This document shows, one piece after another, positions 49,974 through 59,051 of a DNA stretch of 64,000 nt. The position numbers and the translations under genes are program-made. The notes under the pieces were generated by a model that was not told the origin of the DNA, made no database searches, and saw nothing but the letters and a program-made list of their open reading frames with translations. The DNA is from Helicobacter pylori (GTDB taxonomy: Bacteria; Campylobacterota; Campylobacteria; Campylobacterales; Helicobacteraceae): positions 992,001-1,056,000 of the forward strand of contig NZ_CP051500.1 in the NCBI RefSeq assembly GCF_016755635.1. The letters are read 5' to 3'. Every line of letters starts with the position of its first letter. Position 1 is the first letter of the stretch.

Positions 49974-51227
49974 ATGCCTAAAAAAGAGCTATTAAAGATG
50001 TCAAAGAAAAGGATTTTTAAAGACTTCTTAGAAGAAGTCAAGCGCCATCGCCCCATTGTTTTCTATACAGATAACGATTGTGATGGCATGTTGGCTGGCA
50101 GCGTTTTAATGTCTATATGTTACAGATTGGGTATTAAAGATTTCTTTTTCTTTAGCCCCTTAAGGAATACGCATGGCTATGGTTTCACTGATTTAGCTAT
50201 AAATGATTTATTGTCTCAACCTTGTATCTTTAACCCTAAAACCAATCAATTAGTCCGCTTGAATTGCATTAAAAACCAATTTCAAAAAGACCCCTTATTG
50301 TTTAGCGCTGATTTGGGGGCGGATTTAGTTTCTAACATAGAATTACAAAAAATCTTATTAGAACATTTTGAACAATGCATCATCACAGACCACCATAAGA
50401 GTTTTGAAGTTAATTTGATTGATGGAAATAAAATCGCCTACATTAACCTGAATGATGAAAAAGACGCTAACTATTATAGTGGGGCTTTCACAAGCGCTTT
50501 AGTGTTTAGTCAAATCTTTCAAATACAAACCACTCCTTTAGAAGAAGAATTGATCGCTATCACGCTTTTAAGCGATCGCATTGATTTGGATCATGGGGAT
50601 AATTTGGATATGGTTTTGAATTTAGCGCCAGTTAAACATGAGCGCATTAAATGCTTTTTCAAAGATAAAGATCTTTCTTTAGCCCAAGACGATTTAGATG
50701 AGATTTCTAACTTATACGGCTTTAATTGCATCAATTATATCAACGCTTTAAGCCGTTTGAGTGGGGCTAGAGAGTTTAAAGGTTGTTATGATAGCTATTT
50801 GCATTATCTAGTTTTAAAGCATTTCAATCCCACAAGCGATCCACGCTTAAGCGTCTTTAATGTTAAGGAATTCAAAAGATACAACGACATTAAAAAGAAA
50901 ATGGTGAAAGAAAGCGAAGAAAACGCTCAAATTTTTTCTTGTAACAAAATATTAGTGGCTATTTTAGATGAAAGCTGCTCTATTAAAGTAGGTGTTAGCG
51001 GTTTAGTGGCTAATAATTTTTTAAAAAAATACCCTTCCAATCGCTCCCTTTGTATCTATAGAGACAATAAAGACGGGTATAGCGGTAGCGCTAGAGGTGA
51101 TAGGAATTTTTTAAGCCAGATTAAAACCATTCCTTTAATACAAGCTGGCGGGCATGAGGAAGCTTTTGGGTTGAGCTTTGCAAAAGAGGATTTTAAAAAA
51201 GTGATCAAAAGCTTACAAGCCTTATAA
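49974..51227 (+). CDS. RecJ-like DHH-family phosphoesterase
   Basis: The DHH domain has YTDNDCDGML (31-40), ADLGADLV, and ITDHHKSF (near 137-144), which hold the metal ligands. The DHHA1 domain follows, with GVSGLVANNF, GSARGDRNF and QAGGHEEAFG near 391. The fold is that of RecJ single-stranded DNA exonucleases and oligonucleotide phosphodiesterases. The length of 417 residues is shorter than housekeeping RecJ and lacks the OB and C-terminal domains, so it is a distinct accessory enzyme. It lies 40 bases after the DUF262 gene and 43 before the 621-residue gene. DNA versus nucleotide substrate is open. Confidence 0.85.
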   Translation: MPKKELLKMSKKRIFKDFLEEVKRHRPIVFYTDNDCDGMLAGSVLMSICYRLGIKDFFFFSPLRNTHGYGFTDLAINDLLSQPCIFNPKTNQLVRLNCIKNQFQKDPLLFSADLGADLVSNIELQKILLEHFEQCIITDHHKSFEVNLIDGNKIAYINLNDEKDANYYSGAFTSALVFSQIFQIQTTPLEEELIAITLLSDRIDLDHGDNLDMVLNLAPVKHERIKCFFKDKDLSLAQDDLDEISNLYGFNCINYINALSRLSGAREFKGCYDSYLHYLVLKHFNPTSDPRLSVFNVKEFKRYNDIKKKMVKESEENAQIFSCNKILVAILDESCSIKVGVSGLVANNFLKKYPSNRSLCIYRDNKDGYSGSARGDRNFLSQIKTIPLIQAGGHEEAFGLSFAKEDFKKVIKSLQAL

Positions 51228-51270
51228 AGTCAAATAACGCTAATGATGAATTTTAAAAAAAGGACTTGAC

Positions 51271-53136
51271 ATGTTATTGGATTATGATTTTTTATTGTTA
51301 TTGAATGATGAGAGTGGGAATCCAACTAGATACTACTATTTGTTACAAGATTTTGAAAAGGATTTTGTGGCTAGTAAAGTGGCTCAAAACAGAACGAAGC
51401 GATTCGTTAAGGAGATCATTGGGAGAGAGAAAGTCTCTAAAACTAAAAACAGCGCCATTGCAGTTTCTAACACAAAGGCTTCTGCTGTTAAGAACGAAAC
51501 GATTGGAAGCGGCGATCTTAAAAAGGCGTGTGAGAAAATCAAAAGCGGGCTACCCTTTGGGATCATCTCAGCCTTTAAACTCTTTAAAGACGCTTTTTAC
51601 AGAGATTTCAATAATAATGAGCAAAAATTACTGATAGGGGCGGCTAAAAGCGGTTGCATTCAATCTAGCGCTGACAAACTGGCTCAGTTAAAAACGCGCT
51701 TACTCTACTGGCAGGACAAATCCGTTAAAGTGGATTGGGATAAACCCATTTTGATTAAGGACTTCTTTAAAGGCAATAATTACCTTTATAGGAGGCTTTG
51801 TTTTTTATTGGGGAAGCATTTTATGGATAGATTTTTAAAGAATAACGCTAAGGCGAGCGTGAAAGACTTTATGTCTAGTAAGGAGTTTGTCGCTAAATAC
51901 CGATACACCCCCAAGCAAAATACAGAAAGAGCGAAAAAGCTGCAATCGTATTTAGAGGGTAAGCGTGATTTTATAGGGCTTGTTCAAACGCTTAACTCTT
52001 TAAAAGACAGCCCGCAAGATCCTTTTTTACCCAATGAAGAAACGAGCTTTTTGGTGTTCGCTAATGAACCTACTATCGTATTTAATTTAAGGGATTATTT
52101 ATTGGTGTTAGCGCAAATATTTAACCAACAAGCGATCTGTTATCGTGAAAGCAAATGCCCTATAGAATTAATCAACGCTTCACCGGGTAAGGACTTTAAC
52201 AAGACACAAGATAGCTTCTCAGACATCAAATTCTCAACACCCAATCAATTAGAACAATCCCTCAACGATCTTAAAAACAAGCTAAGCGCATTCTTTTCAA
52301 AACACCCTGATAAACATAACGGCATGGAGTTTAATGAAATAGCTAAAACTCAAATAGAAGCGCTTTATATGCCGCAATCTAGCGATGGTTTTGATGATTT
52401 TCGCAAGGATCTTGAAGATAGTATTAAAAGTTTTATCAGAGCGAAAAAAAATCGTTATGGTTTTCCTAAAATTTTTGATGTTGCAGACATAGAACAAGAA
52501 GAGAGGGAAGTCATTGAATGGCGAGAAAAAAAGAAAGCGTCAAAACAAAGCTACAAACAAAACCTTCAAATCAACAAAATCGCTAACGATTTAAAGCGTG
52601 ATAAGATAGTGGATAAAAGAACGATTTTAAGCGTGATAGACGCTGATATGGAGCGTGGTTTTATCCCGCCTAAAGATTTGTTAAAACAATTAGAAAAAAT
52701 TAGCGCTTCTCTTTCTAAAGACATCGTAATAGCGATAAAGCAAGTAGAGAAATTAGAGCTTAACTACGCGTTAATAGACAATATCCAGCATAACGAGCTT
52801 GATGACACGCTTAATTTTACCTTTATTGTTGGGGATTCTTTGAGCGTTCAGTCGCTTTATGTTACCTTTGATCTTGTGATTGACATGGATAGGCCTATGA
52901 GCGAGCAGTTCCTCAACCATATTGGGGAATTGGGGAGTTTTGAATCTAGAGAGGAAGCGTTAGAGTGGGTGCGATTATCGCAAACTAAACTGATCATTGA
53001 AGTGCCCAGAGAAGCGCTAAAAAATGCGGAATTATCGCAAATTGAAGAAATATTGACTGGCTGTATTTTTAATGGCGCTTACCGCCTTCAAAACGATCTT
53101 AAGGGCAATAGACATGAAAACTTTAAGCAAAATTAA
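51271..53136 (+). CDS. 621-residue protein related to the ISAFR family
   Basis: I do not recognise a named domain. It shares blocks with the decayed family left of the rRNA: LPFGIISAFKLF (near 95), TERAKKLQSYLEGKRDFIGL with ETSFLVFANEP, IFNQQAI, and the C-terminal LSKDIVIAIKQVEKLELNYA. About 100 residues at the C-terminus (FDLVIDMDRPMSEQFLNHIG and onward) are extra. The protein is soluble-looking, with a coiled stretch at about 410-440 (KKKASKQSYKQNLQINKIAN). The frame is intact and clustered with the DHH gene, so a shared function is likely. It begins with ATG 51271 behind AAAAAGG. Confidence 0.75.
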   Translation: MLLDYDFLLLLNDESGNPTRYYYLLQDFEKDFVASKVAQNRTKRFVKEIIGREKVSKTKNSAIAVSNTKASAVKNETIGSGDLKKACEKIKSGLPFGIISAFKLFKDAFYRDFNNNEQKLLIGAAKSGCIQSSADKLAQLKTRLLYWQDKSVKVDWDKPILIKDFFKGNNYLYRRLCFLLGKHFMDRFLKNNAKASVKDFMSSKEFVAKYRYTPKQNTERAKKLQSYLEGKRDFIGLVQTLNSLKDSPQDPFLPNEETSFLVFANEPTIVFNLRDYLLVLAQIFNQQAICYRESKCPIELINASPGKDFNKTQDSFSDIKFSTPNQLEQSLNDLKNKLSAFFSKHPDKHNGMEFNEIAKTQIEALYMPQSSDGFDDFRKDLEDSIKSFIRAKKNRYGFPKIFDVADIEQEEREVIEWREKKKASKQSYKQNLQINKIANDLKRDKIVDKRTILSVIDADMERGFIPPKDLLKQLEKISASLSKDIVIAIKQVEKLELNYALIDNIQHNELDDTLNFTFIVGDSLSVQSLYVTFDLVIDMDRPMSEQFLNHIGELGSFESREEALEWVRLSQTKLIIEVPREALKNAELSQIEEILTGCIFNGAYRLQNDLKGNRHENFKQN

Positions 53137-53160
53137 AACCACAACAAGGAGGAACAAGCC

Positions 53161-54151
53161 ATGCCAAAAAGATAAAAACTACCAAAAAACATTGAACGAC
53201 CGATTATAGCGGGATTTAAAACAAATTTTACCAAGGAGTATTTTATAGGTTTTCAAAACGAAAATCAGTTAAAAGTAGGGGCGTTAGTCAAAGCCACCAT
53301 CAATAACAAAGTGGTGGAGGCTAAAGTCATTAGCATTGGGTTCAATCGTGTAACCTTAAGGAGCCAAAAAGGCAACGAAGCCGCATACGCTTTCAATAGC
53401 GAAAAATTCTTAAAATGGTTTAAGGAAGTGCCTGTGAATGAAGTTTCTCATAATCACGCCGAAAAAAGCACTGATGATTTGTTGAAAGGCGTTAAAATCG
53501 TTACGAGCGGACCGAGTGTCAAGGAAAGGACTACCACTCCTAAAGAAAAAGAGGATAGGTTTAAACTCGCTTTTGGATTTAGAGAGGCTAACGAGGAGGG
53601 CGTGAGTGTGTCGGAGCTTATGATTAGGGACTATACTCTAACAGAGAGAAAAAGTAGGCTTGGTTGTTTTATTATCTCCGATGCTCTTTAGTGGGAATGG
53701 TAGTCAAATTTCGGCGGTTATTATTACCGCTCTTGCGAATGCGAAAGGTTTTAATAAGCATACCGATGCGGAGTGGGTTAAAATGATTGAAGCTCGTAAC
53801 GAGGAATTGTGCGAGGTGGATAGTTTTGATAACTTGGATAGGGTCGCTCTCACCTTGTATTGTAATGTAATCAAGTATTATGCGGAGGGTAGAGAGAAGT
53901 TTCAAAACGATTTTAACGATTTTTCCCCTGATGGTTTTTGGGCGAAGTATTTACCTAAAAACAAAAATGAGGCGTTGTTTGTGGCTCAATTGCTTTGCGA
54001 TGGCGGTATTAATAAATATGGGTTAAGTTGTGCGGGTCTTACTGAAAACTTGTTAAAAGACATTGAACCTAATTTCGGTTTAGCGACCACTAATGAAATT
54101 GATGAGTATCTCGCTGATTTAGATAAAGAGGAGGCGGAGTTAAAAGAATAA
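53161..54151 (+). pseudogene. doubly broken gene of unknown function
   Basis: AAGGAGG at 53146 precedes ATG 53161, but codon 5 is TAA. The same frame then stays open through IGFQNENQLKVGALVKATIN and VISIGFNRVTLRSQKGN to a stop at 53691. A second frame from about 53660 continues as LVVLLSPMLFSGNG ... SCAGLTENLLKDIEPNFGL to 54151. Removing one A from AGAAAAAG near 53650 joins them as LTERKVGLVVLLSPMLFSG. So one original gene of about 330 codons appears to carry a nonsense codon and a one-base shift. Family not recognised; a GGCGGAGTT/AACTCCGCC hairpin overlaps its stop. Confidence 0.55.
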
Positions 54152-54156
54152 ACTCC

Positions 54157-54188
54157 GCCCCCCCCTTTGGGGTGGCTCTCCTTTTTTT
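54157..54188 (+). terminator. GC-rich terminator after the broken gene
   Basis: A GCCCCCCCC/GGGGTGGC hairpin with loop TTT, then TCTCCTTTTTTT. It follows a nine-pair hairpin at 54133-54159 that spans the stop codon. Ends the defence-like cluster before hicB. Confidence 0.65.
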
Positions 54189-54271
54189 AATCTCTCTTTT
54201 ATTCTCTTATTTTTCTTTTTTCATTCCCTCCCTAATCTGTCCATTTAATTTTGTTTAAAATATATTATGTG

Positions 54272-54277
54272 TATAAT
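54272..54277 (+). promoter_or_regulatory. -10 box of the hicBA promoter
   Basis: TATAAT preceded by TGTG (extended -10 type); transcript start expected near 54284, with AAAGG then hicB ATG at 54306. HicB-type antitoxins usually repress their own promoter, so an operator probably overlaps here. Confidence 0.65.
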
Positions 54278-54305
54278 CATAAGAAATTTAATCAAAGGTA
54301 GTGCC

Positions 54306-54524
54306 ATGCTTATAAACGCTGTCATAGAAAAAGATGAGAATGGGTATTTTGCTTTTGTCCCCTTTCTAAAAGGCTGTGTATCACAAGGGAAAAGTTATGA
54401 AGAAGCCCTAAGAAACATTAAAGAAGCCATAGAGCTTTATTTGGAAGATTTAGAAGCCGATGAGTTAGCTTTTCTTTCTAAGAAAAATTCTGTAATAGCA
54501 CCCATTGAGATAGCTTTTGCCTGA
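54306..54524 (+). CDS. hicB: HicB-family antitoxin
   Basis: A 72-residue protein with the HicB partial RNase H-like fold: INAVIEKDENGYFAFVPFLK, GCVSQGKSYEEALRNIKEAI and ELYLEDL. It would bind and block HicA. No ribbon-helix-helix extension is present at the C-terminus, so DNA binding is uncertain. ATG 54306 is used; an upstream in-frame codon at 54267 lies before the promoter. The gene is first, with the toxin gene overlapping its stop by 8 bases. Confidence 0.85.
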   Translation: MLINAVIEKDENGYFAFVPFLKGCVSQGKSYEEALRNIKEAIELYLEDLEADELAFLSKKNSVIAPIEIAFA

Positions 54525-54711
54525 ATTGCCACGACTCACAGCTAAAGAAGCAGAGAAGCTATTATTGCAGAATGGATTTGTTTTCTCTAGGCAAAAAGGC
54601 AGCCATAGAATTTATGTGAAAGATAAAATCAGGCAGGTTTTGCCTTTTCATTCTGACGAAATCTTGCACCCTAAAATAGTGAAAGAAATCATGGAAAATA
54701 TCCTTAAATGA
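54517..54711 (+). CDS. hicA: HicA-family mRNA interferase toxin
   Basis: HicA toxins bind and cleave mRNA. The 64-residue protein has the double-stranded-RNA-binding-like fold with ELPRLTAKEAEKLLLQNGF, the catalytic His in RQKGSHRIYV, and a C-terminal helix HPKIVKEIMENIL. TTG 54517 is the only start that gives a full-length HicA, and it overlaps the hicB end, favouring coupled translation. The order antitoxin-toxin is opposite to the E. coli hicAB order. Confidence 0.85.
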   Translation: MPELPRLTAKEAEKLLLQNGFVFSRQKGSHRIYVKDKIRQVLPFHSDEILHPKIVKEIMENILK

Positions 54712-54745
54712 AATCTAAAGAAGTCTTAAAGATCTTAAACAATAT

Positions 54746-54780
54746 AAAAACCCAACAAAAAGCGTTTTTAGTGGGTTTTT
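54746..54780. terminator. bidirectional terminator between hicA and speA
   Basis: Outer stem AAAAACCCA/TGGGTTTTT with an inner AAAAA/TTTTT stem and GCG tip. T-tracts lie on both sides, so it can serve hicBA on the plus strand and speA on the minus strand. Confidence 0.8.
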
Positions 54781-54784
54781 GCGT

Positions 54785-56632
54785 TTAAGAAATCGTGCGC
54801 AAATACCCGTTTTCGCTCAGCATGACATACAAGCGCCCCATGATTTCTTTCTTTTCTTCCATGTCCAGTTGGTTGTTGTCTTCAATTTTTTGTTTTAAAA
54901 GGCGCTCGATCTCTTTAGTGTCATAGTCCAAATCGTCTAACACATCTAAAATCGTTTGGGCTTCGCAAATATCTTCCACTTCATAATCGCCTTTTTCATC
55001 AAAAACCACGCTAAATTCCGTAGGGTGCGTGAATAAATTGTGCTTCATGCCTAAAACTTCTTGATACGCTCCCACTAAAAAGAACGCTAAAAAGTATTCT
55101 TCTTCATCTATGTCTATATCATGCAAAAACAAGGGCTTCGTGGAATCAAAAGCGATTTCCCCATCGCTATCGCAAGTAATATCCCACAAGCTTGCGCTCC
55201 TGGTGGGCTTTTCGTCTAATTTATTCAAGGGCATGACCGGGAAATTCTGTCTCAAGCCCCAATAATCCGGCAAGCTTTGGAAAAACGAGCAATTCAATAA
55301 ATAGCGCTCTTGGACTTGCTCTTGAATGCGTAAAATATCGTTATGATCCTTAACATAAAGCAATTGCACCGCTTTTTTGACGATCAAATGGGCTAAAACT
55401 TCAGTGTTGCTCCTGTCAATCAAATCAATATAGCCCAAATCAAAAAGCGTGAAAAGCGACTCAGTGTGATCAAAACTATCATGCAAGTATTCAATGGCGT
55501 TTTTTTCATTGATATTAGCGAGCAAGTCTAGCATTTCATCAATCAAAGGAGGATTATTACTTTCTTTGATTTTTAGGGATTTTTCATTGTATTCATGCGA
55601 AAACAGTTCTAACACTGGGGCCACTAAAACGGCATGGTTAGCGGAAATATAACGGCCTGATTCAATGAAAATATCCGGCTCAATTTCTTGCTTATTTTTC
55701 ACAATTTCCCTCAATAAAAACACCACATCAGCGCTGAATTCCTCTAAAGTGTAGTTTTTATCTTGGTGGTGCTTGTGTTGGGTGTATTCTACGGCTAACC
55801 CCCCTCCAATATTCACGCTATTAAGATTTTTAGCGCCCATTTTACGCAATTCTGCATACAAGTTACCCGCTTCTCTTAAAGCCTTTTTTAAGGGCGAAAT
55901 ATCGCTGATTTGAGAGCCTATGTGGAAATGTATCATGTGGAAATGCTCTAACAAGTCGTTTTCTTCTAAAAGGCGCATCGCTTCTAAAACTTCAGTGCTG
56001 CTAAGACCAAATTTAGAATTGATCCCCCCACTCTTTGCCCAAACGCCAGTGCCAGTGCTGTGCAAACGGATGCGAATGCCAATTTTAGGGCAGGCTACAA
56101 AATCGTTTTGTTTAGCCACGGCGATAATGGTTTTCAACTCATTCAAACCCTCAATCGTTAAAGTGATCTCATGCTGCATGCTTTTAGCGATAAAGCCAAG
56201 CTCAATCATTTCTTTGTCTTTAAAGCCATTCACGGTGATAGGGGCTGTGGGGTTAGTGTAACTCATCGCAATGATGAGCTCAGACTTGCTCCCGGCCTCT
56301 AAGCCGTAATCCAAGCCCTTAGCCCCTTGCACTAAAGGCAAAACAAACGAGGGCATTTGATTGACCTTTAAAGGGAAAACCGCCTTAAAAGCCCCGCTGT
56401 ATTGATACTCTTTAATCGCTGAAGAAAACGCATCAAACAGGCTTTTGATTTGTTTTTGCACCAAATGGGGGAATCGCACCAACAAAGGCCCTCTATAGCC
56501 CTTATCGCGCACGCTTTGAACGATTTCTAAAAGCGAGGGGTTTTTGCCATGACAAACTTTAACCAAGCCTTTTTCTATCTTAAATTCGTTATTGCTCCAA
56601 AAACTAATCCCATAATCATGGACTTCTTGCAT
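54785..56632 (-). CDS. speA: biosynthetic arginine decarboxylase
   Basis: SpeA is a PLP enzyme that decarboxylates arginine to agmatine in polyamine synthesis; the H. pylori enzyme has been linked to acid survival. The 615-residue length matches the family. The PLP Lys lies in FPLKVNQMPSFV near residue 107, with HIGSQISD, SVNIGGGLAVEYTQ and CDSDGEIAFD further on. It starts the minus-strand core block to the right of the accessory region, 13 bases from the glucosyltransferase gene upstream. Confidence 0.95.
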   Translation of the reverse strand: MQEVHDYGISFWSNNEFKIEKGLVKVCHGKNPSLLEIVQSVRDKGYRGPLLVRFPHLVQKQIKSLFDAFSSAIKEYQYSGAFKAVFPLKVNQMPSFVLPLVQGAKGLDYGLEAGSKSELIIAMSYTNPTAPITVNGFKDKEMIELGFIAKSMQHEITLTIEGLNELKTIIAVAKQNDFVACPKIGIRIRLHSTGTGVWAKSGGINSKFGLSSTEVLEAMRLLEENDLLEHFHMIHFHIGSQISDISPLKKALREAGNLYAELRKMGAKNLNSVNIGGGLAVEYTQHKHHQDKNYTLEEFSADVVFLLREIVKNKQEIEPDIFIESGRYISANHAVLVAPVLELFSHEYNEKSLKIKESNNPPLIDEMLDLLANINEKNAIEYLHDSFDHTESLFTLFDLGYIDLIDRSNTEVLAHLIVKKAVQLLYVKDHNDILRIQEQVQERYLLNCSFFQSLPDYWGLRQNFPVMPLNKLDEKPTRSASLWDITCDSDGEIAFDSTKPLFLHDIDIDEEEYFLAFFLVGAYQEVLGMKHNLFTHPTEFSVVFDEKGDYEVEDICEAQTILDVLDDLDYDTKEIERLLKQKIEDNNQLDMEEKKEIMGRLYVMLSENGYLRTIS

Positions 56633-56645
56633 TTTTTATCCTTTA

Positions 56646-57815
56646 TTACGATAAGGTTTTAAAGAGGTTAGGGTTGTTTTTAAAATCTCTGATCGCTTCT
56701 TCATAAACTTTTTCAATTTGAATGACTGAATTTTCTAAAGTGTAATTTAAAGCGCTTTTAGCGTATTTATTTTGCATTCTTTCTCTTTCAAGCTTGTTTT
56801 CTAACCACCAGTCTATTTTAGCGCTCAAATCTTTAGCGTTATTGGGCTCAAATAACGATCGTTCATCTAGCACGAATTGCCTGGTCGCGCTTAAAGGGCT
56901 ATTAGCGATAACAGGCACAATCCCCACGCTAATGGCTTCCAAACACGCAATCGCTTCGCTCTCCACATTGGCCGTATGCACATAAAGGGTGCAGGTTTTT
57001 AAAATCTCTAACAATTCATTAGAATTGACAAACCCAAACTCCGTTTTTACGCCTAGTTTTTGGGCTAGAAGTTTGATTTTTTTCTCATCAGGCCCTTTGC
57101 CTTTGAGCAATAATACAATATCTTGTTTGTATCGGCTTAAAGCAACCGCCTTAATGAGAACGCTTTGATTTTTTTCATTAGAATAGCGCCCTACCATAGC
57201 GATTTTAAAGGGTGTGGTGTCAAAAAGGCTTTTTTGTGGGTGTTCGCATTTAAACATGGGATCAAAGCCGTTAGAGATAGCGTATTTTTTCCCTCCATAG
57301 TTGTATTTTTCTAATTCTTCTACAATGAATTTTGAGGGGCAATGGATATGGTGGATATAGCGGTAATGCGAAGATTTAAACCACGAAAAAAGCATCATGT
57401 TGAACCAAGAAAATTGCCCCAATTTCATGTTATAAGAAATATGCTCTGGCTGTAAATGGAAAGAGCCAATATAAGGCACTTGCATTTCTCGCGCGATTTT
57501 TACGGCTGTTTTTTCTAACAAAAAAGGCAAGTAAGTATGGATCATATCCGCTCCCTTAAAAGCCTTTCTTAAGATTTTTTCATCCGGTTTAGCAAAAAGA
57601 ATGTGTTGTTTGTGTGAAATTTCTGTAACTAGGGGGATATAGCGCTCTTTAAGGTTGTAATACCCCTCTTCTTCACTCCCTAAATTATCCACATAAGGGG
57701 CAACCACTCTCATAACATGCCCTCTTTTTTTCAGTGCTTCAAAAAAACGAAACGCCGTCATAGAAGTGCCATTACTAGTATCCTTAAAGCTATCCACGAC
57801 TAAAACAATAACCAT
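56646..57815 (-). CDS. cgt: cholesterol alpha-glucosyltransferase
   Basis: This membrane-associated GT4 enzyme transfers glucose from UDP-glucose to host-derived cholesterol, making cholesteryl alpha-glucosides that help H. pylori evade phagocytosis. The 389-residue protein has a GT-B fold with MVIVLVVDSFKDTSNGTSMT at the N-terminus, GRYSNEKNQSVLIKA (near 208), and the C-terminal retaining motif ESEAIACLEAISVGIVPVIA near 280. A Lys/Arg-rich amphipathic region around FSWFKSSHYRYIHHIH could bind the membrane. It is also known as HP0421/capJ. Confidence 0.93.
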   Translation of the reverse strand: MVIVLVVDSFKDTSNGTSMTAFRFFEALKKRGHVMRVVAPYVDNLGSEEEGYYNLKERYIPLVTEISHKQHILFAKPDEKILRKAFKGADMIHTYLPFLLEKTAVKIAREMQVPYIGSFHLQPEHISYNMKLGQFSWFNMMLFSWFKSSHYRYIHHIHCPSKFIVEELEKYNYGGKKYAISNGFDPMFKCEHPQKSLFDTTPFKIAMVGRYSNEKNQSVLIKAVALSRYKQDIVLLLKGKGPDEKKIKLLAQKLGVKTEFGFVNSNELLEILKTCTLYVHTANVESEAIACLEAISVGIVPVIANSPLSATRQFVLDERSLFEPNNAKDLSAKIDWWLENKLERERMQNKYAKSALNYTLENSVIQIEKVYEEAIRDFKNNPNLFKTLS

Positions 57816-57818
57816 TAA

Positions 57819-58247
57819 CTACTCTTCTTTAAAATTGAATTTGAAAGGCTTTTTATCAAACACCACGATTTCTATCATTCCCTCTAAAACCTGAATGTCT
57901 AACACAAACGCCTCTATTTTTATTTCAGCTTTTTTCACGCCGTCTTGAACCACTTGCGCTTTAATGAGCGCTTCTTGATTCAATTCTAGGGGGGCATAAA
58001 AATTGATGTTATTAGAAACCACCACGCTGTGTCTTTTATTCAACGCGCACAAAGCCGCATAATTGCACGCAATAAGCACAAACCCGGCATGCACAAAATT
58101 TTCTTCATACACCATGCTTTCATTGCCCTTGAAACGCGCATGGGCTATATCTTTTTCTAAAACGACCAATTCAGTGCCAACGCTTGGTTTGAAATTCTTA
58201 CAAGTTTCCAAAGAGTCATAATCCACACGAACGACTGATTCTTGCAC
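57819..58247 (-). CDS. hotdog-fold thioesterase-like protein
   Basis: A 142-residue protein with the hotdog pattern: GNESMVYEENFVHAGFVLIA (helix start) and strands around VVVSNNINFYAPL and IEIVVFDKKPFKF. Similar proteins are acyl-CoA or acyl-ACP thioesterases. The GTG start at 58247 has AAGGAT seven bases upstream. It lies three bases before the glucosyltransferase gene and 15 after cmoB. Substrate not determinable. Confidence 0.8.
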   Translation of the reverse strand: MQESVVRVDYDSLETCKNFKPSVGTELVVLEKDIAHARFKGNESMVYEENFVHAGFVLIACNYAALCALNKRHSVVVSNNINFYAPLELNQEALIKAQVVQDGVKKAEIKIEAFVLDIQVLEGMIEIVVFDKKPFKFNFKEE

Positions 58248-58262
58248 TATCTTATCCTTTAT

Positions 58263-59048
58263 TTAAAGCTTGCTTGGTTTAAGCATTTTAAAATACCCCC
58301 TTAAAGGAGCGTCATACCCCTCTAAAGTTTTAGAGGGATTCGTTTTATCCAAAAAATCTTCCAAACTCTGCCCCAAAATAAAATCCGTTTTACGCTGTTC
58401 TTTAGGCGTGGTCTTTAAAACGCTAAGAATTTCAAAATTTTCAAACCCTACCCTTTCGCACCACCCCTTTAGTGCGCTAACGCTAGGGATAAAATAAACG
58501 TTTTTCATTTTAGCATAAGTTTTTTTAGGGCAAAGAGCGATGTCTAGGGGCGAATCAATGATTAAGGTATCCAACACCAGCTCCCCTTTTATCTTTAAAG
58601 CATGATACAAGGCTTTTAAAGCCTCTAGCGGGCTTTTTCTGTGGTATAGCACCCCTAAACAAAAAATGACATCAAAAGCGTTAGGGTATTTTTCATGCAA
58701 ATCCTCTACCCCTAAAGACTCATAAATGATTTTTTTTTCTTTATCAAAAAAGGGGGCTAAAAATTCAAATTGTTTTTTGACTAAAACGCCCGGATCAAAC
58801 CCCACCAAGCTTTTAGGCTTATATTCTAGCATCTTAAACAAGTAATAGCCGTTATTGCAACCCACATCAGCCACAACCTTATCTTTTAAAGGAGTGGCGT
58901 TTTTGACTAGATCCCATTTAATGGAGCTATCCCATTCGCTATCAATCTTGATTTGAGAAATTTCAAAAGGGCCTTTACGCCATGGCCTTAACGCCATGAT
59001 TTCTTCTAAAAGGGTTTTTGGATTAATTTTATCGTTACAAATGAGCAT
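58263..59048 (-). CDS. cmoB: tRNA U34 carboxymethyltransferase CmoB
   Basis: CmoB uses carboxy-SAM to convert hydroxyuridine-34 to 5-oxyacetyluridine in tRNAs. The 261-residue protein is a class I methyltransferase with the SAM motif VADVGCNNGYYLFKML, DVIFCLGVLYHRKSPLEALK, and PKKTYAKMKNVYFIPSVSAL. It is shorter than the E. coli form because the N-terminal extension is reduced. cmoA is not in the window. Confidence 0.9.
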   Translation of the reverse strand: MLICNDKINPKTLLEEIMALRPWRKGPFEISQIKIDSEWDSSIKWDLVKNATPLKDKVVADVGCNNGYYLFKMLEYKPKSLVGFDPGVLVKKQFEFLAPFFDKEKKIIYESLGVEDLHEKYPNAFDVIFCLGVLYHRKSPLEALKALYHALKIKGELVLDTLIIDSPLDIALCPKKTYAKMKNVYFIPSVSALKGWCERVGFENFEILSVLKTTPKEQRKTDFILGQSLEDFLDKTNPSKTLEGYDAPLRGYFKMLKPSKL

Positions 59049-59051
59049 GAC

